This document shows positions 1 to 5,031 of a stretch of DNA of 5,031 bases, in pieces. Below the pieces are notes generated by a model. That model was not told the origin of the DNA and did not search any database. It worked only from the letters and a program-made list of their open reading frames with translations. The position numbers and the translations under genes were made by a program. The first letter of the stretch is position 1; each line of letters opens with the position of its first letter. Where the stretch lies: the NCBI GenBank assembly GCA_964410485.1, contig CAYPHJ010000197.1:1-5031 (forward strand), given 5' to 3'. The stretch is from CAYPHJ01 sp964410485. GTDB lineage: Bacteria > Desulfobacterota > Binatia > UBA9968.

Positions 1-204
1 TTGAAACGCACCACCTAAAGACTCTTCTCTTCGCCCTCAATCACATAGTCTTAAAGTATCGAGTATTTCCGGTTCTGAGGGGCTGGAAACATTTGAGAGA
101 AGAAACCCGACACCCTTCTTATTATCCTTCAGGAATTTCCGCTCGACCGCGACCGCCGACCGGCGAGCGTCAATGATTTCAACTGCTATCATCGAATCCC
201 GTTA
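1..204. other. Upstream region without recognisable gene
   Basis: No convincing coding frame is visible on either strand before the hemerythrin promoter. All frames are short and lack a ribosome binding site. The only structured element is a GC-rich dyad at 141-168, listed separately. The stretch probably holds the regulatory region of the hemerythrin operon and possibly the tail of an upstream unit outside the window. Confidence 0.5.
141..168. promoter_or_regulatory. GC-rich dyad upstream of sigma-54 promoter
   Basis: GCTCG (141-145) and CCG (147-149) pair with CGG (161-163) and CGAGC (164-168). This gives an 8-bp stem with one bulged A and an 11-base loop. A second, overlapping palindrome, CGCCGACCGGCG, sits at 154-165. 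No T-run follows on either strand, so a terminator is unlikely. It lies roughly 65-90 bases upstream of the predicted transcription start, where an enhancer-binding activator could sit. It may equally be a chance product of GC-rich sequence. Confidence 0.3.
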
Positions 205-220
205 TGGCGCACACTTTGCT
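205..220 (+). promoter_or_regulatory. Sigma-54 (-24/-12) promoter of hemerythrin gene
   Basis: TGGCGCACACTTTGCT matches the RpoN consensus TGGCACGnnnnTTGCW. The near-invariant GG (206-207) and GC (218-219) are separated by exactly 10 bases, and both the TGGC and TTGC tetrads are intact. The two mismatches are at less conserved inner positions. Transcription would start near 231, leaving a leader of about 33 bases that contains the ribosome binding site. Sigma-54 promoters need an ATP-dependent activator, so expression is expected to be conditional. Confidence 0.7.
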
Positions 221-245
221 TTCTCAATATCTTATCTGACGATCC

Positions 246-252
246 AAGGAGG
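246..252 (+). promoter_or_regulatory. Ribosome binding site of hemerythrin gene
   Basis: AAGGAGG is a seven-base match to the anti-Shine-Dalgarno sequence. It lies 11 bases before the ATG at 264 and fixes that start. Confidence 0.85.
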
Positions 253-263
253 TTAGTTAAAAA

Positions 264-710
264 ATGGACGCATTGGAACTCTTGAAGAAAGACCATCAAA
301 TAGTCAAAGGACTATTCGCCCAGGTCAAGGAAACCGACGACAAGAACAAACAAAAGCAACTTTTCAAGGAGATCAAAACCGAGCTTGACACGCATGCGCG
401 GATCGAAGAAACGGTTTTCTATCCCGCCCTCCAAGAACACGAAGAGTTGAAGAAAATGGTCTTTGAATCTATCGAGGAGCATAGACAGGTGAAAACCCTG
501 CTTCGGGAGTTGAGCAAGGCGACGCCGGGTGGGGACAAGTTCAAAGCAAAACTGAAAGTTTTGAACGATAATGTGGAACATCATGCCGAGGAGGAAGAGG
601 AAGGCAAGATGTTTCCAAAAGTACGCAATGTTTTCGATCGTGCAACACTCGAGCAGCTGGGAGAGGAATTGGAAGGCGCCAAACACAAACGGCCGCGCAA
701 AGCCAGCTAA
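264..710 (+). CDS. Hemerythrin HHE cation-binding domain protein
   Basis: The 148-residue protein is a single cytoplasmic hemerythrin-like four-helix bundle with no signal peptide or membrane segment. The metal-ligand pattern is clear: H11 in KKDHQ, H44 and E48 in HARIEE, H73 in EEHRQVK, and H106/H107 with E111 in the EHHAEEEEE stretch, followed by the typical GKMFPK motif. Such proteins bind a non-haem di-iron centre and are linked in the family to O2, NO or redox sensing, or to iron handling and oxidative stress. Which of these applies here cannot be read from the sequence. The tail after about residue 125 is basic (KHKRPRK). The gene follows a sigma-54 promoter and is the first of a tightly packed plus-strand set, with the polyphosphate kinase remnant beginning at its stop codon. 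The family call is firm; the role is open. Confidence 0.93.
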   Translation: MDALELLKKDHQIVKGLFAQVKETDDKNKQKQLFKEIKTELDTHARIEETVFYPALQEHEELKKMVFESIEEHRQVKTLLRELSKATPGGDKFKAKLKVLNDNVEHHAEEEEEGKMFPKVRNVFDRATLEQLGEELEGAKHKRPRKAS

Positions 711-1317
711 TTGTTGCATCAGCCGGTCGAGGAGCTCGAGCTTGGCGCGGAGGATCTCTATCCGGGAAAAGGTTTTACCGCTTTTACCGATCTCCTGCAG
801 CTTTACGGCGCCGTGCCTCACCCGCGACTGAGAGATCGGCCTCAGAACCCGATCAAGTTTTCTCTGTCCGAGCGCGGGCTCGATATCTGGAATACCATTC
901 GGGGCGGCGATACCATGTTCTTTCATCCCTACCAGTCGTTCGATGTGGTCACGCATTTCGTCGAGGAGGCCGCTAAAGATCCCAAAGTTCTGGCGATTAA
1001 AATGACTCTGTATCGGGTCAGTCCGAACTCGCCCATCGCGCAAGCGCTGGCGCGAGCAGCCGAGGCCGGCAAAGAGGTATTGTCGATTGAAGGAATTTCT
1101 CGAGCTGCAACTTGCCGACACCGTCAAAGGCTGGTGGATGCAATCGGACGGTAGCTACGTGCGTCATCCCCAGGGAAAAAGCGCTGTGAGATTCCAGGAA
1201 GGCTTCTACGAGAATTTACAATTGCGAACCCGCTCGAACAGCTCCACGGGAATGCCGTCAAGCATTGACCTCATAGACGCCCCGGCTAAATTTTTGATAA
1301 GGAGACACGCACATTAA
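711..1317 (+). pseudogene. ppk1: Polyphosphate kinase 1 remnant, internally deleted
   Basis: Two pieces of PPK1, the enzyme that makes polyphosphate from ATP, survive in different frames. The first (711 to about 1079) is in the hemerythrin frame and matches the middle of the enzyme: ELELGAEDLYPGKGFTAFTD, then DIWNTIRGGDTMFFHPYQSF, KVLAIKMTLYR and ARAAEAGKEV. Intact enzymes continue there with a VELKARFDE-like motif; here the match stops. The second piece (about 1087-1317, shifted by one base) matches the C-terminal end: KEFLELQLADTVKG, SDGSYVRH and FQEGFYENL. About 240 or more residues are missing between them, including the segment with the catalytic histidines (H435 and H454 in E. coli). 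The N-terminal domains are also absent, so the usual length near 700 residues falls to about 195 codons. The product would be inactive. The last stop (1315-1317) overlaps the kinase start by one base. The alignment is from memory of the family, not a search. Confidence 0.85.
1299..1304 (+). promoter_or_regulatory. Ribosome binding site selecting an ATT start
   Basis: AAGGAG lies 8 bases before the ATT codon at 1313. An in-frame TAA at 1298-1300 closes the kinase frame just upstream, so only GGA, GAC, ACG, CAC and ATT precede the conserved KVTLIHNP segment. Of these, ATT is at the right distance and in the place where homologues have Met. Confidence 0.7.
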
Positions 1318-2248
1318 AGTTACGCTCATCCACAATCCCTCTGCAGGCGACGACTCGCAGCCCTCGGCCGATGAAATTGCGGAAATAATTCGCGCAGCCG
1401 GGCACAAGGTCGATTACCTATCGGCAAAACAAAATAAATGGAAAAAAGCGCTCAATAAATCTTGCGATATCATCGCAGTCGCCGGAGGCGATGGCACCGT
1501 AGGCAAGGTCGCCCGCAGGCTCGCCGGGAGCCCCATCCCCATAGCTATTTTGCCCGTCGGAACCGCCAACAACCTCGCCCGTGCGCTCGGTCTGACAGGG
1601 AGAACGCTCAAATATCTGGTCATGGGATGGGAGTCCGCCCGCCGCGTACATTTCGACGTGGGGATAGCGAAAGGTCCGTGGGGATCCACCCACTTCATCG
1701 AGGGGTTTGGAGTGGGACTATTCGCTGCGACAATTGCCCGGTTGGAAAACTCAAACAACGGGAATTCTGCCGGCGCGGTCTCCCGCGAAGATGAGATCAC
1801 TTCCGTTCTCAAAACACTGAAAGCGCAGCTCCGCGTACAGCGCCCGAAAAAAATGAAAGTTCGTCTGGATGATCGCGACTTGACCGGCGACTACATTCTG
1901 CTTGAGGCATTGAATATTCGATATGCCGGTCCCAACTTGGATCTGGGCCCCGGCGCCGATACGAACGACGGACTTATCGACGTGGTTTTGGTCTCCCGCG
2001 GGGATGAAGCCAATTTACGAAAATATCTCACCCAATGCATCACCAACAGCCGGGCAAAGGCGAATCTCCCTATCCATCGAGGCCGACGTCTAGAAATCCG
2101 GTGGGACCGCTTTCCGGTTCACATCGATGACAAGCTCTGGCCTCGGCCCAACGAAACAACTTCAAGAACGTCCAAAACGATTGGCATCAAGATCGGTTCC
2201 CATGCGGTTGTCTTTCTTATCCCGCAGAGAACGCGATCAAATCGATGA
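1313..2248 (+). CDS. Diacylglycerol kinase-like lipid kinase (YegS/DgkB type), ATT start
   Basis: From the ATT at 1313 the frame encodes 311 residues, the usual length for bacterial DAGKc-family lipid kinases, which phosphorylate diacylglycerol or related lipids at the inner membrane. The N-terminus KVTLIHNPSAG is the classic opening strand. GGDGT (58-62) is the nucleotide-binding motif, and LPVGTANNLARALG (80-93) is the second conserved catalytic block. IEGFGVGLFA (about 129-138) follows, and the C-terminal domain carries NIRYAGPNLDLGPGADTNDG (201-220) with LIDVVLV after it, then VHIDDKLWP near 268. There is no signal peptide; membrane contact would be peripheral. The first ATG/GTG/TTG-type start in frame is TTG at 1550, which would remove GGDGT and give an inactive protein, so a start at 1313 is strongly preferred. 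The gene abuts the ppk1 remnant and is probably transcribed from the hemerythrin promoter. The exact lipid substrate is unknown. Confidence 0.85.
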   Translation: MKVTLIHNPSAGDDSQPSADEIAEIIRAAGHKVDYLSAKQNKWKKALNKSCDIIAVAGGDGTVGKVARRLAGSPIPIAILPVGTANNLARALGLTGRTLKYLVMGWESARRVHFDVGIAKGPWGSTHFIEGFGVGLFAATIARLENSNNGNSAGAVSREDEITSVLKTLKAQLRVQRPKKMKVRLDDRDLTGDYILLEALNIRYAGPNLDLGPGADTNDGLIDVVLVSRGDEANLRKYLTQCITNSRAKANLPIHRGRRLEIRWDRFPVHIDDKLWPRPNETTSRTSKTIGIKIGSHAVVFLIPQRTRSNR

Positions 2249-2405
2249 TGTTACTGTGCCCGGGACGTGCAAATCGTTTTGGCGGTTTCTTTGATGGGGG
2301 ATCGCCTATTGGTTTTCTCCGTCTTTTGGGCTCCTTTATGGGTGATTTCCTTGGTGACGGTGGCTCTTTTCTCTCTGCCGGTGTTTTTGTTTTTTCCGTT
2401 CGCAT
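2217..2405 (-). CDS. Small basic proline-rich protein, hypothetical
   Basis: This 62-residue frame starts with ATG at 2405. A GGAGAAAGG stretch lies upstream, its AAAGG ending 9 bases before the ATG, which is an acceptable ribosome binding site. The protein is dominated by K, R, P and E. It contains repeated short units of the form basic-x-proline-x-acidic-proline: KEPPSPRK, SPIKEPKR, KPIGDPPSKKPP. It has no membrane segment or signal peptide and is probably disordered. Short proteins with IGDPP-like motifs occur as uncharacterised ORFs in proteobacteria, which is the main reason to take it as real. The last ~10 residues overlap the 3' end of the lipid kinase tail to tail by 32 bases. It lies 150 bases downstream of the AI-2E gene on the same strand. 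I cannot assign a function, and a chance ORF opposite a T-rich stretch remains possible. Confidence 0.45.
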   Translation of the reverse strand: MRTEKTKTPAERKEPPSPRKSPIKEPKRRRKPIGDPPSKKPPKRFARPGHSNIIDLIAFSAG

Positions 2406-2555
2406 TTGACGCGACCTTTCTCCTGCTTTTTCTGATGCCGAGCTAGCTTCCGTCGCCGGATTAATGACGACACCCTGAAACCTGACTCCGCTCTACGCAA
2501 CCATCCGACTTTTCACCGGCGATAAACCAACCAAACCCAACCACCCGCGATAACC
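2406..2555. other. Intergenic gap between permease and small ORF
   Basis: No gene is supported here. A six-base inverted repeat, CGCCGG (2454-2459) with CCGGCG (2516-2521), spans 56 bases and has no adjoining T-run, so I do not call a terminator. A CCAA-rich tract lies at 2527-2545. The ribosome binding site of the small minus-strand ORF falls at its low-coordinate end. Confidence 0.4.
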
Positions 2556-3716
2556 TCAGGGGTCCAGGAACTCGGCAATCGGTGCGAAGGATTCGACGTT
2601 GTGACAAATTATGCTGAAAATCGCGAGCAACGGAACTGCCATCAAGGCCCCGGGGATGCCCCAAAGCCAACCCCAGAAGATGAGCCATATCAAAACGACG
2701 ACCGGGTTAAGCAAAAGTCGACGCCCCATAACGACAGGTAAAATCACGTATTCGACCAAAATATTTAAGCTCAGATACGTGGCGGGAACAAACGCGACCG
2801 TCGCCATGCTGTCGGAAGTCACGGCAGCGACTATTGTCACGATCGTTATAGCGATCGCCGAGCCTAAAAACGGCACGAAATGCAGCACACCCGCCATAAC
2901 GCCCCACAAAGGCGCGTTGGGTAGACCAAGGAAGTACATGCACACGCCAACCGTTGCGCCAAAGCACGCATTGATCACGGTGATAGTGAAGAGATACGTG
3001 GAAATATTGTGTTCTATCTGATGTGAAATGTCGACGGCAACTTTTTTGTCATGGAGACTCGGCAGCACAGCAACAAGTTTTCGTAAGAACAGATCTCCCG
3101 AAGCCAGGAGAAAAAAGAGCAGAATAACCATCAGAGAGGCACCGATGATCAGTTCTTGGGTTGGCGCCAACAGAGCTTCACCGATCGTTTCTTTCTTGAC
3201 TGCCACTTCCCGTTGTTTTGTGTCGTCATTCAAGGCGGTGAGACGGTCCACTTCCTTACTGACTTTGCTGACATGGCCCACTGATTCCTTGATGCTTTGA
3301 AATTTGTGCTCCAACTGTCGAATTGTTTCCGGTAGTTTCGCCACCCAGTCTTTCGCGGGCAGGATGAGCTGGTAAATGCCAAATCCGAGAATACCGAGGA
3401 GGACAAGAATGACCAATGCCGCACCGAGCGGAGTCGGGACATGAAAACTCGACAGCACTCGCACGACAGGACCAAAAATGAAACTCAAAAGGAAGGCAAA
3501 TACGACAGGAATAAAAAAGGCGCTAGCGATCTTGAGACTGTAAAGAGCAAGGAGAAGCAATATACCAGGCAATGCCCAGGTACAAACATAAGCGGCTCGG
3601 TCGCGCCACAAGTGCTCGTCGTCAGGCGGATGTTTGGATTTCAATTCACCGGCTGCCATGTTCAGCATTTTGAGTCGATTGCGTTGGAATACAAATACCC
3701 GTATCGGTCCAAGCAT
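2556..3716 (-). CDS. AI-2E family (PerM/YdiK-like) membrane transporter
   Basis: The protein is an inner-membrane permease of the AI-2E transporter (UPF0118) family, 386 residues long with about seven to eight hydrophobic segments. Two lie at 42-88 and one at 97-118. A long polar, partly coiled-coil stretch (120-185) follows, as in this family. The remaining segments lie at 188-206, 238-264, 266-299, 303-328 and 335-372. Family hallmarks are PNAPLWGVMAGVLHFVPFLG (266-285) and the C-terminal block MGRRLLLNPVVVLIW (330-344) followed by FWGWLWGIPGALMAVPLLA. Members have been linked to autoinducer-2 export, sodium/proton exchange or peptide efflux; the substrate here cannot be deduced. The start is uncertain. 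The ATG at 3716 follows an in-frame stop closely, while ATGs at 3668 (M17) and 3659 (M20) would also keep all conserved parts, and none has a good Shine-Dalgarno sequence. No partner gene is adjacent. Confidence 0.9.
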   Translation of the reverse strand: MLGPIRVFVFQRNRLKMLNMAAGELKSKHPPDDEHLWRDRAAYVCTWALPGILLLLALYSLKIASAFFIPVVFAFLLSFIFGPVVRVLSSFHVPTPLGAALVILVLLGILGFGIYQLILPAKDWVAKLPETIRQLEHKFQSIKESVGHVSKVSKEVDRLTALNDDTKQREVAVKKETIGEALLAPTQELIIGASLMVILLFFLLASGDLFLRKLVAVLPSLHDKKVAVDISHQIEHNISTYLFTITVINACFGATVGVCMYFLGLPNAPLWGVMAGVLHFVPFLGSAIAITIVTIVAAVTSDSMATVAFVPATYLSLNILVEYVILPVVMGRRLLLNPVVVLIWLIFWGWLWGIPGALMAVPLLAIFSIICHNVESFAPIAEFLDP

Positions 3717-3925
3717 CTGAGGTCGCGAGGAGTCGAAATCGATTTACTTCGGGGAGGACAGCGCGTGACACCAATTCTGTACAGCAGGTCCATAACCCAT
3801 TGTACTCCTCGTGAGGCGTGCGTATCACAAAACGCAGCCGCAACAGAAACGCGGTGTCCCGAAGGATGGGCAGAGCACCATTCCCCCGCAACACCGCGCC
3901 TCAATCGATGGCGTCGCGCGATGAT
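3717..3925. other. Intergenic region between the two minus-strand genes
   Basis: No coding frame here has a ribosome binding site or recognisable product. The high-coordinate part holds a terminator-like hairpin (3850-3898) for the exported repeat protein. The remainder presumably contains the promoter of the AI-2E gene, but I find no convincing -35/-10 or -24/-12 pair. Confidence 0.4.
3850..3898 (-). terminator. Candidate terminator hairpin of exported repeat protein
   Basis: Read on the minus strand, CGCGGTGT pairs perfectly with ACACCGCG. Inside, after a 6/6 internal loop, GGAATGG pairs with CCATCC with one bulged A around an 8-base loop. The outer stem is followed by TTTCTGTT. The element begins 27 bases after the stop codon at 3926. 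The position and the following T-rich bases fit an intrinsic terminator, although the T-tract is interrupted and the internal loop is large. A regulatory RNA structure is also possible. Confidence 0.4.
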
Positions 3926-4690
3926 TTACCGCCGCGGGGACGTCTGCCTGAGGGCCTTTTCAGTGGCGTCGGTTTGCCACGCATTATACGCCACATCGAC
4001 CTTCGTGGCTTTCCGGCTGTTCTTGTCAATGTCGATTTGTACCTCGTAAGAGGTATCATCCTTCACGATTTCGTACTCGACATAGTCCGGTTTATCGTAG
4101 TTCACCGATGTAATCTTCCAGCCCATTTTTTCCAATTCCCGGCGATAGAAAGCCTTTTCCTCTCCGGTCTTCAACGCTTGCTCTAGTTTTTCCTTATCGT
4201 TTTTCGTCGCCTTCATCCGATCGCGGTCGCTAAAACGTGCGGCATTGTCCGTTGTTTTACTCGGATAAGCCGCTTTCTTATTGCTGGTCAGCGCTTGCTT
4301 GGTGGCATCCGTCTTCCAAATATTGGTTGTGACATCGACTTTTGTCGCCTTACGACTTTGTTTATCGAAATCGATCTGCACTTCAAAAGAGTCTTTGCCT
4401 TTGACGATTTCATATTCGAGGTAGTCTGGTTTATCATAGTTCACCGCGGTGATCTGCCAGCCCATTTTTTCCAATTCCCGGCGATAGAAAGCCTTTTCCT
4501 CTCCGGTCTTCAACGCTTGCTCTAGTTTTTCCTTATCGTTTTTCGTCGCCTTCATCCGATCGCGGTCGCTATATCTCTCGGGGTTGGATATGACTCGGTC
4601 GTCCGCCTTCGTGGCTGTAAAAACCACTCCGGGAGCCGATATCATCATTCCGCCCACAACAACTGTCAAAAGTGTTTTTTGCAACTTCAC
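3926..4690 (-). CDS. Exported protein with two tandem PepSY-like domains
   Basis: The 254-residue protein starts with a typical Sec signal peptide: a basic n-region (MKLQK), the hydrophobic core LLTVVVGGMMISAPGVVF, and a likely cleavage near ATKADD (about residue 26-29). It is therefore probably periplasmic. The mature part is two copies of a domain of about 94 residues (41-134 and 154-247, 113 residues apart). Each copy has SDRDRMKATKNDKEKLEQAL, then FYRRELEKMGW, then VNYDKPDY, EYEIVK, EVQID, and KATKVDV ending in a TDAT motif. The helix plus beta-strand order and the EVQID...KVDV pattern resemble PepSY-type domains, but this is a resemblance, not a firm assignment. The first 38 residues of each copy are identical, while the remaining 56 differ at 15 positions. 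The GTG start has a perfect Shine-Dalgarno sequence. The gene stands alone with its own sigma-54 promoter and a terminator-like hairpin. The function is unknown. Confidence 0.85.
   Translation of the reverse strand: MKLQKTLLTVVVGGMMISAPGVVFTATKADDRVISNPERYSDRDRMKATKNDKEKLEQALKTGEEKAFYRRELEKMGWQITAVNYDKPDYLEYEIVKGKDSFEVQIDFDKQSRKATKVDVTTNIWKTDATKQALTSNKKAAYPSKTTDNAARFSDRDRMKATKNDKEKLEQALKTGEEKAFYRRELEKMGWKITSVNYDKPDYVEYEIVKDDTSYEVQIDIDKNSRKATKVDVAYNAWQTDATEKALRQTSPRR
4118..4232 (-). repeat. 115-bp perfect direct repeat, copy in domain 2
   Basis: This block is identical base for base to 4457-4571, at an offset of 339 bp (113 codons, in frame). It encodes residues 154-191 of the exported protein. 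Confidence 0.95.
4457..4571 (-). repeat. 115-bp perfect direct repeat, copy in domain 1
   Basis: This is the partner of 4118-4232 and encodes residues 41-78. The adjoining parts of the two domains (4344-4456 against 4005-4117) differ at roughly 34 of 113 bases by hand count, many of them synonymous, so the identity ends abruptly. Confidence 0.95.
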
Positions 4691-4693
4691 ATG

Positions 4694-4702
4694 TCACCTC
4701 CT
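4694..4702 (-). promoter_or_regulatory. Extended Shine-Dalgarno before a GTG start
   Basis: On the minus strand AGGAGGTGA is a nine-base complement to the 16S rRNA tail. The AGGAGG core lies 6 bases before the GTG at 4690 and 4 bases before an out-of-frame ATG (4692-4690) that is followed at once by TGA. The GTG is the only start that opens the long frame. Confidence 0.85.
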
Positions 4703-4749
4703 AATGAATTTAACGATAGCTATTTCGAGCACCTTCTTTGCGAATGTTG

Positions 4750-4765
4750 AGCAACAGCCATGCCA
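4750..4765 (-). promoter_or_regulatory. Sigma-54 (-24/-12) promoter of exported repeat protein
   Basis: Read on the minus strand the site is TGGCATGGCTGTTGCT, preceded by C. Against YTGGCACGnnnnTTGCW there is one mismatch (T for C at the sixth base of TGGCACG). GG and GC are 10 bases apart, as sigma-54 requires. Transcription would begin near 4739, giving a leader of about 50 bases with the strong ribosome binding site. No activator site could be identified upstream by eye. Confidence 0.75.
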
Positions 4766-5031
4766 GCGAAAATCGTTAGCATTTTAGCCAGCCTCACTCG
4801 CTTTTTCGGAGCGGACGTCCAATTGAAGCAGAGATTTTCCTGCAAACTGTCTGTAATAAGACGCTAGATTTCCGGGTGCTGACTACTTTGGAGCGCTGTA
4901 TGAGAAAGCTTTCCGCAGAGGTGGAAGCGCAGGTGCACTGTCGGCCGCGTTTGCCAGCAACCAAGGCTTACTGGTAGAACCTACCGTCGGCGTTGAGTTG
5001 ACGGATAGTCCACTTCACCCTGTGGTTTCCA
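4766..5031. other. Region with no recognised gene
   Basis: Together with the leader of the exported protein this makes about 340 bases without a gene. The proximal part is the likely activator-binding region of the sigma-54 promoter. A plus-strand frame stays open from 4860 (just after TAATAA) to the window end, 57 codons, but it has no early start codon or ribosome binding site and I do not recognise its product. On the minus strand a short frame ends at 4968 and could be the tail of a gene outside the window. Neither is supported enough to call. Confidence 0.4.

Noticed and set aside
312..1127. Long minus-strand ORF (271 codons) opposite hemerythrin and the ppk1 remnant
   Set aside because: It is antisense to two clearly recognisable plus-strand protein sequences, has no family motif, and its composition is what the complement of those genes would give.
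1414..1812. Minus-strand ORFs within the lipid kinase
   Set aside because: They lie opposite conserved kinase motifs (GGDGT, PVGTANN) and show no recognisable product or ribosome binding site.
2245..2409. Plus-strand ORF starting ATGATG over the kinase stop (ATGA overlap)
   Set aside because: The overlap geometry suggests coupling, but the 54-residue product is an F/G-rich reading of the T-rich complement of the proline-rich ORF, with no motif. The opposite strand is the better candidate.
2461..2688. Minus-strand ORF overlapping the end of the AI-2E gene
   Set aside because: It is a shifted-frame shadow of the conserved C-terminus of the permease with no support of its own.
3441..4049. Plus-strand ORF of 202 codons
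   Set aside because: It spans antisense to the ends of two real minus-strand genes and the gap between them. The product looks random and there is no ribosome binding site.
3818..4525. Two plus-strand ORFs with identical C-termini, suggesting a duplicated gene
   Set aside because: They are antisense readings of the two identical 115-bp blocks in the exported protein gene.
4711..4778. Inverted repeat TAACGAT (4711-4717) with ATCGTTA (4772-4778) flanking the sigma-54 promoter
   Set aside because: Only 7 bp with a 54-base spacer and no extension; this length is expected by chance.
1..5031. Mobile element, CRISPR array, tRNA or rRNA
   Set aside because: No transposase or integrase motifs, no terminal inverted repeats with target duplications, no short regularly spaced repeats and no cloverleaf-like sequence were found. 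The only sizeable repeat is the in-frame domain duplication.

Overview
The window looks like chromosomal DNA of a Gram-negative bacterium, most likely a proteobacterium of roughly 50% GC. The evidence is two good sigma-54 (-24/-12) promoter matches, a PerM/AI-2E-type permease with proteobacterial-style motifs, strong AGGAGG ribosome binding sites and a secreted periplasmic-type protein. A betaproteobacterium is my guess; the sequence does not prove it. I see no rRNA, tRNA, CRISPR array, insertion sequence or phage gene.

Left, plus strand (1-2248). A sigma-54-type promoter (205-220) precedes a hemerythrin HHE-domain protein (264-710). Directly after its stop codon lies a broken remnant of polyphosphate kinase 1 (about 711-1317). 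It has lost its N-terminus and the segment that carries the catalytic histidines, and the two surviving pieces are in different frames. The end of the remnant carries the ribosome binding site of a diacylglycerol-kinase-like lipid kinase. The full kinase frame starts at 1313 with an unusual ATT codon, so a conventional ORF call at 1550 would lose its GGDGT nucleotide-binding motif. The three units are packed without gaps and are probably transcribed together.

Middle, minus strand (2217-3716). A small basic, proline-rich ORF (2217-2405) overlaps the end of the kinase tail to tail. Upstream of it on the same strand is a complete AI-2E/PerM family membrane transporter (2556-3716).

Right, minus strand (3926-4690). 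This gene encodes an exported protein made of two copies of a PepSY-like domain. The copies share a 115-bp block with no base difference, beside a stretch that differs at about 30% of positions, which points to gene conversion or recent recombination. It has a near-perfect sigma-54 promoter (4750-4765), a nine-base Shine-Dalgarno match, a GTG start overlapped by an out-of-frame ATG-TGA, and a terminator-like hairpin downstream. The last 270 bases hold no gene I can recognise.

The strongest observations are the two sigma-54 promoters at opposite ends of the window, the ATT start of the lipid kinase, the PPK1 remnant and the converted tandem repeat. Together they suggest an envelope or stress-related neighbourhood under sigma-54 control. 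I see no clear sign of a wholly new multi-gene system.
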